Source: JARYMI01 sp037444845
Lineage (GTDB): Bacteria; Acidobacteriota; Aminicenantia; Aminicenantales; UBA8522
NCBI GenBank assembly: GCA_037444845.1
Contig: JBBILQ010000032.1
Coordinates: forward strand, 1 to 28,187
Length of the DNA: 28,187 bases
Direction of reading: 5' to 3'
Program-made: the position numbers and the translations under genes
Notes under the pieces: generated by a model
What the model saw: the letters and a program-made list of their open reading frames with translations, nothing else
The model's database searches: none
Told to the model about the DNA's origin: nothing
Shown here: piece after piece, positions 24,156 through 28,187 of the stretch
How positions within the stretch are numbered: the first letter of the stretch is position 1
How the letters are laid out: each line of letters begins with the position of its first letter

Positions 24156-24418
24156 GTGATCTTTGTGATGGGTGCAGGAGGCTGCCCAAAAGCCCCCGTA
24201 GCGGAGGGGGGACCCGACGTCTTGGAGGGGACTATGAGTCCCCTTCCAACGGTCGCTTCGCTCCCTGCCTCCCCTTCTCGGCCTTCGGCCTGCGACCAGG
24301 AGGAGATATCCCCCTGGACTCCCTTCCAAGCGTCGGCTTTTCCGACGGGGGGAACCGACGGGACTGGTTCCCCGGGGTGCGGGGGCCAAGGGCAGCCCCC
24401 TGCGCCCACTTTAATCAC
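24156..24418. repeat. 263-bp GC-rich inverted-repeat element
   Basis: The ends are long imperfect inverted repeats. The left end reads GTGAT, then TGGGTGCAGGAGGCTGCCC, then an A-rich step and GCCCCCG. The complement of the right end reads GTGAT, then TGGGCGCAGGGGGCTGCCC, then GGCCCCCG. The interior is full of further short hairpins (GGGGACTATGAGTCCCC; GGCCTTCGGCC; CCGTCGG-type arms). No convincing coding capacity. It fills most of the 487-base gap between the radical-SAM gene and the aminotransferase. It may be a mobile MITE-like unit or a structured RNA. Confidence 0.6.
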
Positions 24419-24452
24419 ATAAAAAGAAACGCTACCGAAAGGGATAAAGAGT

Positions 24453-24482
24453 TTGCAATCGCCTCGTCAATTGTGATAGATT
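24453..24482 (+). promoter_or_regulatory. Possible promoter of the aminotransferase operon
   Basis: TTGCAA at 24453-24458 and TAGATT at 24477-24482 are 18 bases apart, four of six matches each. A perfect 6-base hairpin (CGGCTC TTC GAGCCG) lies further down the leader near 24535-24550, before the ATG at 24609. Confidence 0.25.
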
Positions 24483-24608
24483 TTCTTTTTTATTGAGAGG
24501 CTCGCCTTCAAGAAAGATAGATGCATGCTCAACCGGCTCTTCGAGCCGATCGAGGGGGCTTGTCTAATTCATTCCATCCCATCTCAATCATAATCCAAGG
24601 AGTTATCG

Positions 24609-25574
24609 ATGTTTGATACGACCCACTTTCCCAAGGCCGGGAAATACTGGCACAACGGGAAATTCTACGACTGGAATGACGCCCATATCCATCCGATGGC
24701 CTTTGCCCTCCATTACGGGGGATCTGTTTTCGAAGGAATTCGCGCTTATAAGACAGCCGACGGCCCGGCCATCTTCCGCCTTCCCGAGCACGTCAACCGA
24801 TTTCTGTATTCTGCGGCCGTGATCGGCATGAAGGTTCCCTACACCAGAGAGGAGATCATCGAGGCGATCAAGCTCACTCTCTGCGAGAGCAAGCTTGAAT
24901 CCGCGTACATCCGGCCACTTTTTTTCTACTCTTACGGAAACCTGGGCCTCGTCCCCAAGTTTTGCCCTGTCGAGCTCGTCATCGGAACCTGGGAGTGGGG
25001 CGCTTACTTAGGGGAGAAATCCGCAGCGGGCGTGAGCGTCTGCATCACCCACCGGCCTCGAGTTCACTACAGCCAGTTAGACATGAATGCGAAACTGGGG
25101 GGAGCCTATGTCCAGTCGACCATTTCAGGCATGGAGGCGAGGGCCAAAGGATACGATGAAGCTGTCTTCCTGAACCTCGAGGGGAATATCGCAGAAGGCC
25201 CTGGCGAAAATATCTTCATCTGGAAAGACGGCTTGCTGAAGACGAACGATAGCTCCGAATCCATCCTGGAGGGCATCACGAGGACAAGCGTGCTGGAAAT
25301 CGCCCAAGACAGCGGCATCAAGACCGCCGTGGGCCCAATAACCAAGGAAGAATTTTTCAGGGCAGACGAAGCCTTCTTTTCCGGCACAGCGGTCGAGATC
25401 ACTCCTATCATCGAGGTCACCGACGCTTCCAAGCCCGGCAAACCGCCGGCCAAACACACGATTGGCCCGGGCCGCGTTGGGGAAATGACGGCCCGGCTCA
25501 GGCAGATGTTCGGGGATATCGTCACCGGAAAAATCCCTCGATACAAAAAATGGCTGACCTATGTCGCACGCTGA
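24609..25574 (+). CDS. ilvE: Branched-chain amino-acid aminotransferase
   Basis: The 321-residue fold-type IV PLP enzyme exchanges the amino group of Leu, Ile or Val with 2-oxoglutarate. Visible are HYGGSVFEGIRAYKT (35-49), the PLP lysine K162 in NAKLGGAYVQS, EGNIAEGPGENIF with the conserved Glu, and SILEGITRTSVLEIA. In IlvE the segment after Lys usually reads GGNY; here GGAY, a mild deviation. AAGGAG precedes the ATG. It heads a run with a HisC-like aminotransferase and a tryptophanase-like enzyme, so it may work in amino-acid fermentation as well as synthesis. Confidence 0.9.
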   Translation: MFDTTHFPKAGKYWHNGKFYDWNDAHIHPMAFALHYGGSVFEGIRAYKTADGPAIFRLPEHVNRFLYSAAVIGMKVPYTREEIIEAIKLTLCESKLESAYIRPLFFYSYGNLGLVPKFCPVELVIGTWEWGAYLGEKSAAGVSVCITHRPRVHYSQLDMNAKLGGAYVQSTISGMEARAKGYDEAVFLNLEGNIAEGPGENIFIWKDGLLKTNDSSESILEGITRTSVLEIAQDSGIKTAVGPITKEEFFRADEAFFSGTAVEITPIIEVTDASKPGKPPAKHTIGPGRVGEMTARLRQMFGDIVTGKIPRYKKWLTYVAR

Positions 25575-25583
25575 ACGGACGCC

Positions 25584-26669
25584 ATGATTCAACCTAAAGA
25601 ATTCCTGGAGAAAATCAGTCCTTACAAGCCGGGCAAACCCGTTGAGCAAGTCGCCCGGGAGCTGAGATTGAAAGGAAAGATCATTAAGTTAGCTTCAAAC
25701 GAAAATCCTCTGGGCCCTTCTCCTTTGGCCATTCAGGCAATCAGAAGGGCCTTAAAAGAATCAAACCTCTATCCCGACGACAACTGCTATTACTTCAAGG
25801 AAAAGCTGGCAGAACGATTAAGCCTTGTGCCGGAGAACATCTTCGTCGGCAACGGATCGGTGGAAATCCTGCCCGCCGCCGCCCTCGCCTATCTCAACAG
25901 AGAATGCAGCGCGATCGTCAGCCAGGGCGCGTTTATCTGGTTCAAAATCGCCGTCCGCATCGCTGACGGCGAATTGATCGAAGTGCCGATGAAGGGCCAC
26001 GCTTATGACCTCGAGGCGATGCTCAAGGCCGTTAAAAAAAATACTCGAATGATCTGCATCGCCAACCCTAATAACCCGACAGGAACCGTGGTCACCAGGG
26101 ATGAGGTTGATGAGTTTTTCAGGAAAATCCCCGAAGACATCCTGGTCATCATGGATGAAGCCTATTATGATTACATCGATGACCCTAAATATCCGGATTC
26201 TTTCAACTATCTTCGCCAGGGCAAGAACATCCTCATCCTTCGCACGTTCTCAAAGATCTACGGACTGGCCGGTGTCCGCCTCGGGTTTGGAATCGCCGCC
26301 AAAGAAATCATCGCCAACCTGGCCAAGCTCCGCATCTCTTTCAACGTCAACCGCCTTTCTCAGGTCGCCGGGATGGCCGCCCTGGACGATGCTGACCATG
26401 TCAAGAAAGGCAAAGCCGTCAACGACGCCGGGAAGAAGTATCTCTATCGTGCTTACGAGAAGTTGGGTCTTTTTTATATTCCAACCTATGCCAATTTCAT
26501 CTTTGTCGATTTTGGCAGGGACAGCCAGGTCGTCTTCGAGGCCCTGCAGAAGCACGGGATCATCACGCGAACAATTAAAGAATACGGATTTCCCCATGCT
26601 CTGCGCATCACCGTCGGCACCGATGAGCAGAATCGGAAACTCATCGACGTCTTAAAAAAAGTCCTCTAA
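25584..26669 (+). CDS. hisC: Histidinol-phosphate/aromatic aminotransferase
   Basis: The 361-residue fold-type I aminotransferase has the HisC layout: YKPGKP near the start, LASNENPLGPSP (36-47), GNGSVEIL (89-96), NPNNPTG (161-167), DEAYYDY (191-197), the PLP lysine K224 in TFSKIYGLAG and the phosphate-binding Arg in GVRLGFG. HisC makes histidinol phosphate, but many members accept aromatic amino acids. No other his genes are nearby, and the next gene is tryptophanase-like, so an aromatic role is worth considering. It starts 10 bases after the ilvE stop. Confidence 0.88.
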   Translation: MIQPKEFLEKISPYKPGKPVEQVARELRLKGKIIKLASNENPLGPSPLAIQAIRRALKESNLYPDDNCYYFKEKLAERLSLVPENIFVGNGSVEILPAAALAYLNRECSAIVSQGAFIWFKIAVRIADGELIEVPMKGHAYDLEAMLKAVKKNTRMICIANPNNPTGTVVTRDEVDEFFRKIPEDILVIMDEAYYDYIDDPKYPDSFNYLRQGKNILILRTFSKIYGLAGVRLGFGIAAKEIIANLAKLRISFNVNRLSQVAGMAALDDADHVKKGKAVNDAGKKYLYRAYEKLGLFYIPTYANFIFVDFGRDSQVVFEALQKHGIITRTIKEYGFPHALRITVGTDEQNRKLIDVLKKVL

Positions 26670-26695
26670 TTTTCTTCACATAAAGGAGGTTTTGG

Positions 26696-28144
26696 ATGAT
26701 CTTAAAGCTTTCGACCGGACAAGAGCTGCCTGTTGAGATGCACAAGGCACGGATGGTCCAGAAGATTGAGCTCATCCCGGCCGAGCAAAGGCTCAAAGCC
26801 ATTCAAGAAGCCGGGTACAACACCTTCCAGCTCAAAACAAAAGACATTTTCCTGGATATGCTCACCGACAGCGGCGTCAATGCCATGAGCGACAATCAAT
26901 TCGCGGCTTTTATTAGGACTGATGACGCCTATGCCGGCAGCATGACTTTTTACGAATTTGCGGACGCCGTCAAAGACATCCTCGGCTACGAGCACGTGAT
27001 GAACGTCCATCAGGGGAGAGCTGCCGAACACCTCCTCTCCAAGGTGTTCGGAAAACAGGGCGGCGTTATCATAACCAACTACCATTTCACCACGACCAAA
27101 GCCCATATTGAGGTGACGGCCGGATCCGTCTGCCTGGAGCTTTACGCGGATGAGGCCTTAAGGACGAAGAGCGTCCATCCTTTCAAGGGGAACATGGACA
27201 TCCAGAAGCTCAAGGATGCCATCCGGAAATACGGAAAGGAAAAGATCGGTTACGTGCGCATGGAGGCAACGACAAACCTCCTCGGCGGCCAGCCTTTTTC
27301 CATGGAAAACCTGAAAGAGGTGAGAAAGGTCTGCGACGACAGCGGCCTCCTCTTAATCCTTGACGGCAGCTTGATTTCCGAGAACGCCTATTTCATCTGG
27401 AAACGGGAAAAAGGCTATGAACGCAAGACGGTGGCTGAAATTATCAAAGAAATGTGCAGCCTGGCCGACGTCTTCTACCTCAGCGGAAGAAAAAACACGT
27501 GCGTCAGGGGCGGTTTCATTGCCACGAACAGCAAAGAACTAATTGGACAGATAGAACCCTGGCTTCCCGTCTATGAGGGATTTTTCACCTACGGCGGGAT
27601 GTCGATGAGAGAGATAGGCCCCATGGCCGTCGGGCTGCGTGAAATGGTCGATCCCTCTGTGGCCGGCTGCGCCATCGAACAGATCAAATACTTTGTCGAA
27701 AAGCTCGACGGGATGGGCATCCCTGTCGTCACCCCTCCGGGCGGCCTGGCCTGCCATGTCGATGCCAAGAAATTCCTGCCCCACGTTCCCAAAGAGCAGT
27801 ATATCGCCGGCGCCTTGACGGCCGCCCTCCACATTGCCTCCGGAGTCCGGGCGATGGAAAGGGGCACCATCTCGATGGACCGGGATAAGGACGGCAATGA
27901 CGTTTACGCCGACCTGGAGCTCACCCGGATCGCCTTGCCTCGAAGGGTCTACTCGCTCTCCCATATCGAATACATCATCGACAGGCTCAACTGGCTCTAT
28001 CAGAATAGAGAGTTGATCAAGGGACTGAAGTTTGTCTCTGAGCCGCCCGTGCTCAGGTTCTTCCTGGGCAAATTGGACGTATTAGACAGCTGGAGCAGAA
28101 TACTGTGCAATGCCTTTAAAAAAGACTTCGGCGAGACGTGGTAA
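26696..28144 (+). CDS. Beta-eliminating lyase of the tryptophanase/tyrosine phenol-lyase family, divergent
   Basis: The 482-residue protein is a fold-type I PLP enzyme related to TnaA and TPL, which split tryptophan or tyrosine to pyruvate, ammonia and indole or phenol. Family marks are YNTFQLKTKDIFLDMLTDSG (41-60), DDAYAGS (76-82), HQGRAAEHLL (105-114), TNYHFTTT (127-134), D223 and the PLP lysine K266. The classical D-x-x-R-F-x-E-N block reads DGSLISEN here, so the Arg that contacts the PLP 3'-oxygen is Leu226. The classical KKD around the lysine is RKN. These changes suggest another substrate or reaction. A strong AAAGGAGG precedes the ATG. The length is normal. Confidence 0.85.
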   Translation: MILKLSTGQELPVEMHKARMVQKIELIPAEQRLKAIQEAGYNTFQLKTKDIFLDMLTDSGVNAMSDNQFAAFIRTDDAYAGSMTFYEFADAVKDILGYEHVMNVHQGRAAEHLLSKVFGKQGGVIITNYHFTTTKAHIEVTAGSVCLELYADEALRTKSVHPFKGNMDIQKLKDAIRKYGKEKIGYVRMEATTNLLGGQPFSMENLKEVRKVCDDSGLLLILDGSLISENAYFIWKREKGYERKTVAEIIKEMCSLADVFYLSGRKNTCVRGGFIATNSKELIGQIEPWLPVYEGFFTYGGMSMREIGPMAVGLREMVDPSVAGCAIEQIKYFVEKLDGMGIPVVTPPGGLACHVDAKKFLPHVPKEQYIAGALTAALHIASGVRAMERGTISMDRDKDGNDVYADLELTRIALPRRVYSLSHIEYIIDRLNWLYQNRELIKGLKFVSEPPVLRFFLGKLDVLDSWSRILCNAFKKDFGETW

Positions 28145-28187
28145 GAAAAGAAATACGGTTCAGGCCGATAGGCCTTGTCCGGTCGCC

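Overview
This window of about 28 kb is gene-dense and has moderate GC content. It reads as part of a chromosome of a Gram-negative, probably anaerobic and probably uncultivated bacterium. The grounds are lipoprotein-free Sec signal peptides, a predicted outer-membrane barrel, twin-arginine leaders, several radical-SAM enzymes and a set of amino-acid-degrading PLP enzymes. The style resembles Candidatus Aminicenantes or relatives of Acidobacteriota, but that is an impression from gene content, not a tested placement. There are no rRNA or tRNA genes and no CRISPR array that I can see.

Region 1 (147-6383, minus strand) is a tightly packed operon. In transcription order it encodes a small secreted protein, a PqqD-like protein, an ATP-grasp ligase, a possible 40-residue peptide, a diaminopimelate-decarboxylase-like PLP enzyme, a urea-transporter-like membrane protein fused to an M23/LytM domain, and a secreted beta-rich protein. 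Three of the junctions are short overlaps. This is my best candidate for an undescribed system: a peptide- or amino-acid-modifying pathway linked to an envelope-spanning transport module. Next to it is a 950-bp gene-poor stretch holding a decayed IS91-like transposase fragment.

Region 2 (7419-10565) holds a class C beta-lactamase-like serine hydrolase with a TPR tail. Convergent to it is an ECF sigma factor operon with a membrane protein (probable anti-sigma) and a secreted protein. The sigma gene carries an in-frame TAG inside region 4.2, and the missing C-terminus is still readable behind it.

Region 3 (10906-13725) is a type II restriction-modification cassette of the XamI type. The endonuclease gene has a one-base frameshift in a run of six C. 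The methyltransferase gene is intact. A 160-bp MITE-like element lies immediately downstream.

Region 4 (13774-21621) opens with queC, queD and queE as an overlapping operon for the 7-deazaguanine precursor of queuosine. Next comes a trio of a membrane-embedded spermidine-synthase-like protein and two tandem AmrS-like radical-SAM proteins with twin-arginine leaders. Last, on the minus strand, is queF with a DMT-family transporter downstream. Together queCDE and queF cover 7-carboxy-7-deazaguanine formation through preQ1.

Region 5 (21680-28144) is mostly sulfur and amino-acid metabolism. It has a Cys/Met-metabolism PLP lyase, a small cysteine-rich DUF6485-like protein coupled to a COG0731-type radical-SAM protein, and a 263-bp inverted-repeat element. 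It ends with a run of a branched-chain aminotransferase, a HisC-like aminotransferase and a divergent tryptophanase/tyrosine phenol-lyase family member that lacks an arginine usually needed to hold PLP.
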